From Promethearchaeota archaeon (GTDB lineage Archaea > Asgardarchaeota > Lokiarchaeia > Sigyniarchaeales > SOKP01): 64,000 nt of DNA. Under the pieces are notes generated by a model. That model made no database searches. It was not told where the DNA came from and was given only the letters and a program-made list of their open reading frames with translations. A program made the position numbers and the translations under genes. The first letter of the stretch is position 1; each line of letters begins with the position of its first letter. The DNA lies in contig JALGVJ010000013.1 of assembly GCA_029838195.1 (NCBI GenBank), positions 33,287-97,286 on the forward strand, read 5' to 3'. Below, in pieces: positions 47,203 through 56,247 of the stretch.

Positions 47203-47985
47203 CTAACAGGGAAGAGGCTTCTCTCTGTTCTCCTTTTTCCATTTTTCCCATGTTTCCATTCTAGTATATGGATTAACTTTCATAATATCATAAGATTCTA
47301 AACCATCCATATAGTAGAATTGTACTGGTATTTTTATGATTTTTTCAAAACAAAAATGATAAACAAGCACGTAATCAAGGTTCTCAATAAATTTGCGATT
47401 ATAATCTTTTTCAAAATTTTCCGACTCCAAGTCCCTTTCTAAATCCGATTTATATGATAAGATTTCATTCATTGTACGATTAAATTCTTTTCCATGATCT
47501 AAATTTTTACTGTCTTTTAATAATTGAATAATAGTTTGATCGATCATATATAATCTATTTTGTTTAATTTTATAATGAATCGTATTGGTTTCTTGATGGT
47601 AATTAAAATATCTTAAAAGTTCTTTTATTTTGATTAGTGTTTCAGCCGAATTGATTAAAATTGGTTTTGAGAGTGTGGATTGGTCAAGAATTTTCTCGGA
47701 TATTTCATATCTTATCATTATTAATTCTTCTTTAAGGAGATAAAATTGGTGAACATCAGATTGATAATTTTTTCTTATATTATTTAAACATAAAAAAATA
47801 GGAATTGCTATGAAAACATTAAGGATGCTAGATGCAAATATGTTAATTATAGTCGTTGAGGAAGTACACTGGTCTATCACAATTAAAAAAGCTGAGAATA
47901 TTAAAATAGTTAATAACAAGAAAAATTTAAATTTGTAAATTAACCATTTATTTTTTTTAATTGAATGAAATTTTTGGATATTCAT
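47203..47985 (-). CDS. Two-TM membrane protein with cytoplasmic helical domain
   Basis: A 260-residue protein. Two hydrophobic segments (about 20-38 and 48-66) are followed by a basic stretch and a long, mostly helical cytoplasmic part (70-230), ending with YDIMKVNPYTRMETWEKWKK. No enzymatic motif. I do not recognise the family. Its 3' end faces that of the TIR-like gene, 146 bases away, so it could be a partner (for example a membrane effector) or unrelated cargo. Start ATG. Confidence 0.6.
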   Translation of the reverse strand: MNIQKFHSIKKNKWLIYKFKFFLLLTILIFSAFLIVIDQCTSSTTIINIFASSILNVFIAIPIFLCLNNIRKNYQSDVHQFYLLKEELIMIRYEISEKILDQSTLSKPILINSAETLIKIKELLRYFNYHQETNTIHYKIKQNRLYMIDQTIIQLLKDSKNLDHGKEFNRTMNEILSYKSDLERDLESENFEKDYNRKFIENLDYVLVYHFCFEKIIKIPVQFYYMDGLESYDIMKVNPYTRMETWEKWKKENREKPLPC

Positions 47986-48264
47986 TTTTATTATTCTATT
48001 ATTGTTTCATTTAATAATCAATTTTTTTCTTTTAATTTTTAATAGCTCGGTTACTTTTTAAAAATTCATATTTGCCTATTAAAATGATTAAAATATAATT
48101 CAAAAGCGAAAAACGTTGTATTTTACCTCAATTACCTAAAATGTTTAATTTAGTTAAATGAAGATATAAAAAAATTTATATAAGCGATCTCAAAAAGCAT
48201 CACATCTTTATTGAAATTCATCCCAAGTTATATTAAATATCTGAAAAAAATATCTGAAAAAAAA

Positions 48265-48462
48265 TTAAAAGAATAATTCTTTCATTAAAATGAATTTGAA
48301 AATGTCAGGAACAAGATCGCCTTCTTCCCATGACTGAAAAATTGTTTCATGTTCTTGCAAGCCATTAAACGTGATAAAAATCTTTGATAATTCTTCATGA
48401 AATAGGTATTTACTGCCTCTCTTCTCATCTTGAATTTATTTATCTAATTCTTCAATATTCAT
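48265..48462 (-). pseudogene. Remnant of a small hypothetical gene with in-frame stop
   Basis: Reading the reverse strand from ATG gives MNIEELDK, a TAA stop at codon 9, and then 56 more open codons of protein-like sequence (GSKYLFHEELSKIFITFNG, then QSWEEGDLVPDIFKFILM) to the final TAA. The quality of the downstream part and the single stop suggest a recently broken gene. It is also possible that translation starts after the stop from a rare codon. Family unknown. Confidence 0.4.
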
Positions 48463-48734
48463 TGCATTTTTTTTATTGTTATATTAATCTTGATGGTCAC
48501 GTTTAAATCTTCTTTATTTAGTTTTATTTATTCTTCATTTAACAAACCTAAAGCTATGAATCTACTAAAATAAAAAATATAATAGTCTACCTTTTTTAAA
48601 AAAAATAATGTGAAATTGATGTAATCATGATTTTTTCTTTAAATAAGATTATCATGTTATAATACCATGCTCTCTCTAAACAAAAAATAAACTAAATTTA
48701 CAAGAAATAAAGTGACCAAATTGATCGCAGAAAC

Positions 48735-48954
48735 ATGGTGTATGAAAAATCATCTTACCAAATTAAAATCATCTTGAAACCTAAGAACATTCTCCCTTTC
48801 CTGTTCCTAGGCATCTCCATGGCCATCCTTCCTGAATTCATGTAAATACATCTTTTTGGAATCAAAATCAGCTCCCCAATTGGAAGTAATGTTCACTGCT
48901 ATTGGCTTTATCATCGTGATAAATCTTATCCGATTAAGTAAAAAAAGTTCCTAA
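48735..48954 (+). pseudogene. Frameshifted remnant of a small two-TM membrane protein
   Basis: From ATG the frame reads MVYEKSSYQIKIILKPKN and a hydrophobic segment (ILPFLFLGISMAILPEF), then meets ATG-TAA. Removing one T there continues directly into KYIFLESKSAPQLEVM and a second hydrophobic segment (FTAIGFIIVINLI) ending RLSKKSS. The combined product would be about 72 residues with two membrane helices. A single-base insertion at about 48843 explains the break. Family unknown. Confidence 0.45.
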
Positions 48955-49109
48955 TCTCTTTTTTATTATTCTTATTTTCTTTTTTCTAACCCTTGCATGA
49001 TTCTATTTTATCCAGCAACCTGCTTACTAATTAACCTCCTTGTTTAAATATGAATTTCTAGAATGCAAGTAAATATAATTATTCAAAAATAATAGAAAAG
49101 GATAGCTAA

Positions 49110-49367
49110 ATGAAATTAAAACTAATCATAAAAAAAAACAAAAAGACTCAACAACATGAGATTGTCCTATGGATTCAACAAAAGACAGAACTCTCGAAAG
49201 ATTTGAATGATATCATTAAATTCTTCAAAAACGAAATCATTGTTTCTAAAAAAAATCGCCTCCACACCTATCTTAAAATTCACTCAGAAAACCCCGCTAT
49301 CATGCTCTCTCTTCTCTCCAGCCTCCAAGAAATTCTCCCGGACATTTATTTTTCCCAAAAAACGTGA
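49110..49367 (+). CDS. Small basic hypothetical protein
   Basis: An 85-residue ORF starting at ATG after AAAAGGATAGCTAA, a fair ribosome binding site. It reads as mixed strand/helix (MKLKLIIKKNKKTQQHEIVLW, then LNDIIKFFKNEIIVSKKN, then MLSLLSSLQEILPDIYF) and is basic overall. It may be real, but it lies in a region rich in decayed genes and I do not recognise the family. Confidence 0.5.
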   Translation: MKLKLIIKKNKKTQQHEIVLWIQQKTELSKDLNDIIKFFKNEIIVSKKNRLHTYLKIHSENPAIMLSLLSSLQEILPDIYFSQKT

Positions 49368-49615
49368 TCCCACTCCTTGAGACCCGTTTACTCCCACCTA
49401 TTTTTACTATTACTCCCCCAGTAATGAATAGTAAAAAAAATCGATTTCCTTGAAATCCTTTACTAATTAAAAAAGATTTATTTTTTACCTCTTCTTTTAA
49501 TTCTCAACAAGGTAACAAACTACCCTTACTTAAATCATCAATTTAATGAGAACTTATGAAATTAAAAACCCCACGATCAATAAAAAAACCGAAAAGAATT
49601 ATCATTTCCTTAATA

Positions 49616-49718
49616 GGGAGGATGGTCTAGCTTGGTATGATTGCACCAAGATATTACTTGATGCTATAAATCTAGGTTTGGGACCTAGGGGTCGAGGGTT
49701 CAAATCCCTCTCCTCCCA
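49616..49718 (+). tRNA. tRNA-Pro (UGG) with BHB intron
   Basis: The cloverleaf is complete after removing 29 bases: acceptor GGGAGGA/TCCTCCC, D stem GTCT region with GG in the loop, anticodon stem CTAGG/CCTAG with loop TTTGGGA (anticodon TGG at 49679-49681), T stem GAGGG/CCCTC with loop TTCAAAT, and discriminator A. CCA is not encoded. Mature length is 74 nt. It is the only tRNA in the window and lies inside the gene-poor accessory stretch, a common neighbourhood for integration. Confidence 0.93.
49642..49670 (+). other. tRNA intron at position 25/26 (bulge-helix-bulge)
   Basis: The motif folds as a textbook 3-4-3 BHB. Outer helix CTTGG/CTAGG, central 4-bp helix TATG/TATA, 3-nt bulges ATT and AAT, and an inner 8-bp intron stem GCACCAAG/CTTGATGC (one mismatch) around loop ATATTA. 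Cutting after the second base of each bulge removes 49642-49670 and gives a regular tRNA. The site is between the D arm and the anticodon stem, not the common 37/38 position. Confidence 0.85.
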
Positions 49719-49822
49719 TTCATGCCCTTAAAGATCTGGTTTATCTCATTCATTCTCAAATAGAATGTCCAATTATTTTAAGGGATTAAATAGCTGAAAT
49801 GGTTAACCATCAAGCTTTTGAT

Positions 49823-50304
49823 TAATTAATGCAAGAGGGCTTGGATTTCACTTAGGTATTATTTGCCCTTCCCTCACCACCGGTTCAAGGCCAAATATAA
49901 CCATTCGAATCACGCCCATAGCATTGGGGGAATGGGAAAAATTGAGACAAGAAGATAGGAAAAAGTATAATGAAGAAAAAAAAAAATGGGGACAATTTTT
50001 TATCTCTCTTGTTGAGAAGTATATGATACCCGATCTTTCTAAACATATTTTGGTAATGGATGTTTCTACACCAGCAACTTATAAACGGTACTCTGGAAGT
50101 CCTACGGGCTCAATTTATGGCATGGCCCCCTATACCGACAATTTCGGGAGAACTCGATTGAAGATGAGAACGCCGATAAAAGGACTTTTTAATCCAAAAT
50201 TTGTTCATGGCGTGTTTGGAGCATTATTGGCGGGAATGCAAGCTATTGACATGATATTAGAAGGAAAAATAATGAATGGATATGCTCGCTATAAAGCTCA
50301 ATGA
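49823..50304 (+). pseudogene. C-terminal remnant of a phytoene desaturase/RetSat-like FAD oxidoreductase
   Basis: The open part from about 49924 encodes 126 residues with the C-terminal motifs of this family: STPATYKRYSGSPTGSIYG, and PIKGLF followed by HGVFGALLAGMQAID, which is the FAD-binding C-terminal region. Upstream, the same family continues without a start (ITPIALGEWEKL) to about 49823, where it hits a stop. The N-terminal two-thirds with the FAD Rossmann motif are absent, and the tRNA gene lies just upstream. The usual GLYxaGaW segment is shortened to GLFNPKF. This is a truncated, decaying gene; a functional enzyme is unlikely. Confidence 0.75.
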
Positions 50305-50424
50305 TTATTTATGAATTTTCTTTTTTTTTTAGCACCCTAGATTTACTTAAAAAATAGATATAATTCGGTTATTTTTAAATTAACTTTCTCTCTAATTTAT
50401 ATAAAAAAAAAAGAAGTTTATTAA

Positions 50425-52323
50425 TTATTCAATTTTTAAATTCCTTTTTTTTATACATACTACTAATGCTATAATACTTAAGCTCATGAAAACTAAGAAA
50501 AAGCCACCTAAAGGAATGATTTGTTGTTCAATGATAATTGTTGGTGGTGTTTCAGGAATTTCGAAATTTAATTTAAAATTTCTAAACCAGTCCCAATTCC
50601 AATTCCAAATAAGATGTTTAGTGCCTGATAATGTGAAGTAGCATAAGTGATCTATTGTAAAAGAAATGGTATCTCCTTGAATTTGGATTGGTATTTCTTC
50701 CCAAGCGCCTTCTCCATTATTTGCTGTGTCATTAAACCAGAATAGTTGAAAATCGGAGTATAAATTCGTATTCACGGTAATTGTTATATTAATGGGGCCG
50801 GACAAGTTATCTGTATTGTTAATATGAAGATCAAAATAAAAAATAGCTCTTGAAGGAACGTTTTGTAAAGGTATTTCAGTAAAACCAGAAAAAAGTAATA
50901 TGTCGTCACGTGATACCGAAATATTTGCTGTAATTTGAAAACCCGATTGGCCTGAAGGATTAAAAACAATTTGATTTGTAATTCCTTGCTGTAAAGTGGT
51001 TAGATAAACGGGAAAATCGGTTAGATAGAAAAACATTTTGGTTTCATCACGAGGATCCCATAATGTATTGTTTGGTGCATACATGACATGAAGCAAGCCA
51101 TTTTTATAATATTTCAATAGAGCAATTACATTGGTAGAGCTATTTCGTATTTTAACCCAATTTTGCCCGTGTGATACCATGTCGAAATAAAAATTGGATT
51201 TGGCTTTATCATACCAAGAATCTAATGCATCTCCTAAATTGCTTACTTCAGAAGGTACGATATATGGATATTGCAATTGAATATCTCCACTAAGAATGAA
51301 AGGATCGATTTCATTAGCTGCTGCTATATTTGTATCCGTTCTCACTTGAACCCAAGTATTTCCATCCCATTCTGATATGTTAGCTTTTATTACTTGAGCC
51401 GTTAGTAATCCTTTATGAGTATCTACATTAATGTTTTTAAAATTAGTGATAGTAAAGCGCAATTTAGTTGAATAATTATTAATATAAAGAACATCATTTA
51501 TATTAACGGGCCATGTTAAATTGTCAACAGGATTAAAATCGTAAGTTCTGGTATAGTTAATAGTCTGTGGTTCATGATTTTCTCCCGGAGGACCAATGTA
51601 TCCTCGAATCTCTCCCGTTTGAAGTATTCCATTTTCATCATAAATTAAGCGTGCATAAGTTTGTTCGGTATTATTATAGTAATAAATCGAATTACTTGTA
51701 GTAGTCAAGTAAGCTCCATACGTGGGAAGTCTTCCTGAACCATTACTTAACCAATATCCATAAAGCCAGCGCAAGGCATTTGCACACCAAGGAATTTCTA
51801 AAGCACCGGATTCATTTTTAGGAATGAACGGATTTGCTAACAAAGGATCTCCTCCTAACGGACCATTTACATCATAAGGTAACATTTTTTGAGTAACCTG
51901 AGCATTAGTGAAATTAATTAGAGAGGCATTCACTATTGGATGTGCTGACAAATCAGTATATTCCTTCACTGTCATTAAAGTAGCATTAAAATACATTTGT
52001 TTTAGCATGACCGCATAATAATTGACATTTTCACCTGTAGCATTAGGTAAATATCTCATGCTCGTGATATTAAATATTTTCATAGAATCTTGAAAAGAAG
52101 ATCCTTCCAGATTTTTAAGACGCCAAGCTATTATAGTATTATTATTAAAGTCCCAATAACGGTCATAGGATGCACCGATATCTGTAGGAGCAGTCTCCCA
52201 ATCCATGAAAGGAGGACCACCGCCTTGATCTGCCGCAACATAAGTAATTTCTCGTGATACCAACAAAATTCCCGTTAAAGATATAGCTAATAGTAGTATT
52301 AGGAAAATCCCCTTATTTTTCAT
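50425..52323 (-). CDS. Secreted, C-terminally anchored surface protein
   Basis: A 632-residue protein from the ATG at 52323. The N-terminus is a signal peptide (KNKGIFLILLLAISLTGILL). The body has many N-glycosylation sequons (N-x-S/T) and few lysines, as in archaeal cell-surface proteins. The C-terminus has a membrane helix (about 600-622, GGFFLVFMSLSIIALVVCI) followed by KKRNLKIE, so the body faces outside. A WNWNWDWF tryptophan stretch precedes the membrane helix. No catalytic motif was recognised. It could be an S-layer-like or adhesion protein. Confidence 0.8.
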   Translation of the reverse strand: MKNKGIFLILLLAISLTGILLVSREITYVAADQGGGPPFMDWETAPTDIGASYDRYWDFNNNTIIAWRLKNLEGSSFQDSMKIFNITSMRYLPNATGENVNYYAVMLKQMYFNATLMTVKEYTDLSAHPIVNASLINFTNAQVTQKMLPYDVNGPLGGDPLLANPFIPKNESGALEIPWCANALRWLYGYWLSNGSGRLPTYGAYLTTTSNSIYYYNNTEQTYARLIYDENGILQTGEIRGYIGPPGENHEPQTINYTRTYDFNPVDNLTWPVNINDVLYINNYSTKLRFTITNFKNINVDTHKGLLTAQVIKANISEWDGNTWVQVRTDTNIAAANEIDPFILSGDIQLQYPYIVPSEVSNLGDALDSWYDKAKSNFYFDMVSHGQNWVKIRNSSTNVIALLKYYKNGLLHVMYAPNNTLWDPRDETKMFFYLTDFPVYLTTLQQGITNQIVFNPSGQSGFQITANISVSRDDILLFSGFTEIPLQNVPSRAIFYFDLHINNTDNLSGPINITITVNTNLYSDFQLFWFNDTANNGEGAWEEIPIQIQGDTISFTIDHLCYFTLSGTKHLIWNWNWDWFRNFKLNFEIPETPPTIIIEQQIIPLGGFFLVFMSLSIIALVVCIKKRNLKIE

Positions 52324-52429
52324 TAAGACCACATTAATTTAGAATTTTATTAGTTATAATTGGTTTTTAAAGATTAAATGTTATAATACTAATTTACTAT
52401 TAAACTTAAAAATTTTCTTATAACTTTTA

Positions 52430-52719
52430 ATGAAGGATTATGAAAAATCAATCGCTATTTTAGGTGGAGGTAATGGCGGCCATCAAATGGCAATAGATTT
52501 AACTCTTAGAGGCTTCTAAGTTATTTTATGTAACATCCTAAATTTAAAAATAATTTACAAAAAACTCTAACGACCAAAACAATAGAATGCACCGGCTTGC
52601 TTGAAGTAAAAGCAGAAATATATAAGACTATTATTGAATATAAAGAATCCTTGGAGCAAGCAGATTTTATTTTAAATTTTAGATCATGGTCTAAACTTAA
52701 TGTAATCTTGGAAATTTAA
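52430..52719 (+). pseudogene. Truncated, frameshifted opine/octopine dehydrogenase-like gene
   Basis: The frame starts MKDYEKSIAILGGGNGG with the NAD-binding glycine motif of octopine dehydrogenases and reads to LRGF, then TAA. One base further on, a shifted frame continues the family's next part (HPKFKNNLQKTL, then TIECTGLLEVKAEIYKTI and LEQADFIL) for 70 codons to TAA at 52719. The pattern fits GAA mutated to TAA plus a one-base deletion near 52528. The C-terminal catalytic domain is missing. Decayed gene. Confidence 0.72.
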
Positions 52720-52895
52720 AATTTGCTAAGAAATAGAAAATATTTGGGTAAAAAATTTCATGTTTGGTTGTTAATTTTATTTGGAAATACCGATTATTTT
52801 TTATATTGTTTGGATTTTTCATGTTATTGTATATAAAAAGTCAAGCATTATAGGTAATTATAATCAAGGTTATGGGGGGTTTTGATTAATAAATA

Positions 52896-53480
52896 ATGAA
52901 AAGAATCGTGTTCCTTCAACCCGTTGGTATTGTAGAGAGAGATATTCTAATAAAATTGAAAAAGGATTTAGAGTGGGTGTTAAAAGGATATATTAATAAA
53001 GTAAAAATTTCGCTCGAGCCTCTCGAATTAAAACATTCGGAGTATGATGCGTTTCGCAGGCAATATGATGCTTCAAAAATCTTAAAAAGAATAAAGCAGC
53101 TGCAGAGAAAAGAGAATGGATTTCGCATTTTAGGGATTATTGAGGAAGACATGTATGTAACACATTTAAATTTTGTATTCGGAATTGCCCAAAGTCCGAG
53201 AGGAATATTCATTACTTTACCTCAAGCCTGCTTGATTTCAACCACGCGATTACGAGAAAGTTTTTATCGTCGTCCTAAAAATGAGTCGTTATTTGAATTA
53301 AGAATCTTAAAAGAAGCCATTCATGAGCTCGGTCACACGTTCGGGCTTGATCATTGTCGCGAGGAATGTGTCATGCGCTTTTCTAATTGTCTTTCCGACA
53401 CGGATCTTAAACCGGCTAAATTTTGCGAGTCTTGTATCGAAATATTGAATCTTAATTTTTCTTACTTGCGAAGAGATTGA
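52896..53480 (+). CDS. amzA: Archaemetzincin
   Basis: Zinc protease family of archaea and vertebrates. The 194-residue protein has the extended motif H143-E-L-G-H147-x-x-G150-x-x-H153-C154-x3-C158-V-M, with further cysteines (FCESC) that bind a second zinc. The N-terminal half (FLQPVGIVERDILIKL, then ILGIIEEDMY) matches the family. The length is normal. Its substrate is unknown. The 3' end overlaps that of the ADP-ribosylhydrolase gene by 19 bases (convergent). Confidence 0.95.
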   Translation: MKRIVFLQPVGIVERDILIKLKKDLEWVLKGYINKVKISLEPLELKHSEYDAFRRQYDASKILKRIKQLQRKENGFRILGIIEEDMYVTHLNFVFGIAQSPRGIFITLPQACLISTTRLRESFYRRPKNESLFELRILKEAIHELGHTFGLDHCREECVMRFSNCLSDTDLKPAKFCESCIEILNLNFSYLRRD

Positions 53481-54511
53481 ATATTGTCATTATTAGGGGA
53501 ATATTTTTGGCAATATTTGGCGTATAATTCATCTGCTATTTTAAGAATCTTCTTTTTATCCCGTATTAAATCAATCAAATCGGCAGGGATTTCATTGAAT
53601 CCCTTGTATGCTCCGATTAATGAGCCACCTATCGCCGCAACCGTGTCCGTATCTCCTCCAGAGGTTGCCAGCTCGTACAAGCATCTTTTAAAAGAATCTT
53701 TAAGGCTGAGGAAAATAAAGAGGGCGCAAGCAACGGTGCTCATGGCATAAGGATGGACGAAAGCCTTTCCCATGAATTCCTCGATAAAGTATGGCTTTTT
53801 TACTCCAATTTGGGAAAATTTTATCAATCCCGCTTCAAGTGAAAGGTTCATGGCAACACTCGCATGTACTTCCTTGAGCACTTGTCGAAATTCATCTCCT
53901 ATATCATTTTGAGCATAATTTATAGAAGAGATTAACTCTTCGAATAACCTCTCAAGAGAAAAGTTCTCTTTAGGAGCTATATTAACAAGAAAAGCAATAG
54001 CTCGCGCAATGATTACTGCTCCCAATTCTCCTGCTGGATGGAGGTGCGTGATCTTACTGGATTGAATTGCTGCATTTTTCAATTCCATTAAAGATTTATT
54101 GTAAAAAAGCCCTATAGGAGCAATTCTCATGACAGTTCCATTTCCTCCCGAATGGGAAGCGGCTTGTTTCCAATCGATCCCCTGTTTTAATTTTCGAATG
54201 GAACTGTAGCATCCATAGCCAGGACCGATGGGAGGGTCTTCTAACCATTTTATGTATTCTTTAATAAACGTTTTTAAATCAAATCCATCTCCATTTATTA
54301 GTGCTTGAGCCGTATGAAGAGTGAGCTGAGTGTCGTCGGTATAAGTATTAAAAAGAAATTTATTGTTTTGGAGGAATTGTTCAAAATTAGAAAAGCGGGA
54401 TAATACATGAGCACGTGTTTGCCCTTCAAATGGGTGACCCAGAGTGTCACCTATAGCCACTCCGAACAATGTTCCTCGAAATTTATCCAGATAATCTATT
54501 TTTACTTTCAA
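53462..54511 (-). CDS. ADP-ribosylglycohydrolase (DraG/ARH family)
   Basis: A 349-residue protein that removes ADP-ribose from proteins or related molecules. Metal-binding motifs: GVAIGDTLGHPFEG (17-30), YTDDTQLTL (57-65), and the C-terminal GGDTDTVAAIGGSLIGAY near residue 285. The start is TTG after AAGGTAAG. Whether it acts on nitrogenase reductase (as DraG) or another target is unknown; no nitrogenase gene is in the window. Alternatively it degrades ADP-ribose products of NAD-consuming enzymes such as TIR proteins. Confidence 0.93.
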   Translation of the reverse strand: MKVKIDYLDKFRGTLFGVAIGDTLGHPFEGQTRAHVLSRFSNFEQFLQNNKFLFNTYTDDTQLTLHTAQALINGDGFDLKTFIKEYIKWLEDPPIGPGYGCYSSIRKLKQGIDWKQAASHSGGNGTVMRIAPIGLFYNKSLMELKNAAIQSSKITHLHPAGELGAVIIARAIAFLVNIAPKENFSLERLFEELISSINYAQNDIGDEFRQVLKEVHASVAMNLSLEAGLIKFSQIGVKKPYFIEEFMGKAFVHPYAMSTVACALFIFLSLKDSFKRCLYELATSGGDTDTVAAIGGSLIGAYKGFNEIPADLIDLIRDKKKILKIADELYAKYCQKYSPNNDNIQSLRK

Positions 54512-54864
54512 GAGGATACTTACCTTTTTTATGGCATTATCATAATATTATCTAATTTTTTTTTGGTTGTTGATAAAATAATAGTGTATTTTCTAAATAA
54601 ATCATGTAAAAAATAACTTTTCATGCGGTGACTAGAAAGGAGGGTTTAATTTCATTGTTTTCTAATTAATCTGACATTTTTGATTTTTCATGGGTTCTTA
54701 GCTCGTGTTGAGAGATACCTCATCTTTTTTGGTAAATTCTTTTCAAGAAAAATTACCTCGATGGGGAGATCTTGAACCATAAAGTATAAGTAAAAAAGCG
54801 CATTATTTTAACAAGAAAATCATCACTAATTTTCAAGAAAGAGCACGTGAGTGAAGAACCCAAA
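54512..54864. other. Intergenic upstream of argG
   Basis: Promoter region between the divergent ADP-ribosylhydrolase and argG. It contains a purine-rich AAAGGAGGG (near 54640) but no ORF follows it. No riboswitch or RNA gene recognised. A GTG at 54847 is in frame with argG and could be the start instead of the ATG at 54865. Confidence 0.4.
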
Positions 54865-56150
54865 ATGAATCAAATTAGGCCAAAAAAGAAAAAGTATGAT
54901 AAAGTCTTGTTGATGTATTCTGGTGGTCTTGACATTCAGAAGGGCTCCTTCTAGTGTGGACATACACCTCCTGCATGATTCGCTGGATACAAGAGACTTA
55001 TGATGCTAAAGTATACACGTTTACAGCAGACTTAGGGCAAGAATTTGCAGATCCTACGAGGTTCAAGGAAATTGAAGAAAAAGCTTATAATTTAGGGGTT
55101 GTCAAGCATTTTACTGTGGATCTAAAGGACGTATTCGTGAAGGATTATATTTTTCCCACGATAAAAGCAAATGGCTTATATCAAGGTGTCTATCCCTTGA
55201 GCACGGCTATTGGGCGTCCGCTAATTGCCATTGAGGCTGTTAAACTTGCTAAAAAAGAAGGGATTACGGTATTAGCTCATGGATGTACGGGGAAAGGAAA
55301 TGATCAGATTCGGATAAACGTGACGGTAAAAGCTCATGCTCCAGAAATGGAGATCTTACAACCGATTATCGAATGGAACATGGGACGAGATGAAGAATTA
55401 AGATACGCAGAACAGCAAGGAATTCCCATTAAAAATCAAAACAAAAAATATAGTACGGATGAAAACTTGTTTGGGCGCAGTGCAGAATGTGATGTCTTAG
55501 AAGATCCAAGCATGGAGCCACCAGAAGATTCTAAAGAATGGACTACTGCTCCAGAAAAAGCTCCTGATACCGCAGAATATATAACCATTAATTTTGAAGA
55601 AGGAGTACCGGTAGGTTTGAACGGCGAGAAAATGAATGGCGTGGACTTGTTAAGAGAATTACATGAAATCGGATGCAAGCACGGCGTTGGCAGAATTGAA
55701 CACATGGAGGATCGAGCAATTGGGTTAAAATCGAGGGAAACATATGAGGTACCAGCTGCTCTGATCCTAATTAAAGCCCACAAGGATCTTGAAAAATATG
55801 TCTGCACGAAGCATGAAAATTCTTTTAAAAATATCGTAGATCAAAGGTGGACGGAATTAGTATATGAAGGACTTTGGGTCGATCCCTTAAGAGAAGCTTT
55901 AGAAGCTTTCATAAATGAGATTAATAAAAAAGTCACGGGCAGCGTGAAAGTAAAGTTATTTAAGGGAAGCGCTGAGGTGGTAGCGCGCGAATCTCCTTTT
56001 GGTTTATATGACCTAAATTTAGCCACCTATGAGACTAAAAGTACATTTAATCAAAGACTAAGTTATGGTTTCATTCCGCTCTTTGGTCTTCAAAGTGAAA
56101 TGGGTTTTTTAGTCAAGCAAAAAATCAAGCAAGAGGAAAAGAAGAAGTGA
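54865..56150 (+). CDS. argG: Argininosuccinate synthase, interrupted by a 32-nt BHB-type intron
   Basis: Joins citrulline and aspartate in arginine biosynthesis. Exon 1 (54865-54931) encodes KKKYDKVLLMYSGGL plus the first base of the next Asp codon. Exon 2 (54964-56150) resumes with DTSCMIRWIQE, restoring the PP-loop ATPase motif SGGLDTS. Later motifs are intact: FTADLGQEF, GCTGKGNDQIR, DENLFGRSAECD and NGVDLLRELHEIG. The spliced product has 417 residues, normal for ArgG. Unspliced, the mRNA would hit TAG within a few codons, and translation could only restart at GTG 54954 without the P-loop. Every downstream residue looks functional, which argues against a dead gene. Same-strand dapA follows. 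Confidence 0.85.
54932..54963 (+). other. Candidate BHB intron in protein-coding argG
   Basis: The RNA can fold with outer helix GGTG/CACC (54922-54925 with 54965-54968), central 4-bp helix GTCT/GGAC (54926-54929 with 54958-54961), 3-nt bulges TGA and ATA, and an inner hairpin AGAAGG-GCT-CCTTCT. Cleavage after the second base of each bulge, as in archaeal tRNA splicing, removes exactly these 32 bases and joins GGTCTTG to ACACCTCC, which reads Gly-Leu-Asp-Thr-Ser. The part between the 5' bulge and the hairpin is imperfect, so this is a relaxed BHB. Confidence 0.75.
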
Positions 56151-56247
56151 TTCTTTTTCTTGCTTAATTTAAAAATATAAAAAATTTAAAAAAGATAATT
56201 ACTAATTTTATTTTTAAGCAAGAGGAAATAAAAGAGTTTAGCTTATC

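Noticed and set aside
48160..48190. Strong TATA-like TTTATATAAG as a promoter
   Set aside because: No gene begins at a suitable distance on the forward strand and the sequence is symmetrical. It could serve the reverse membrane-protein gene, but 190 bases away is too far to claim.
49546..49731. 61-codon ORF overlapping the tRNA-Pro gene
   Set aside because: Its second half is the tRNA sequence; the tRNA structure explains the conservation.
49780..49925. Possible second tRNA (GGTTCAAG and TTCGAAT look like T-loop parts)
   Set aside because: No acceptor stem pairs and no T stem around either loop. The stretch is better read as the degenerate upstream part of the oxidoreductase pseudogene.
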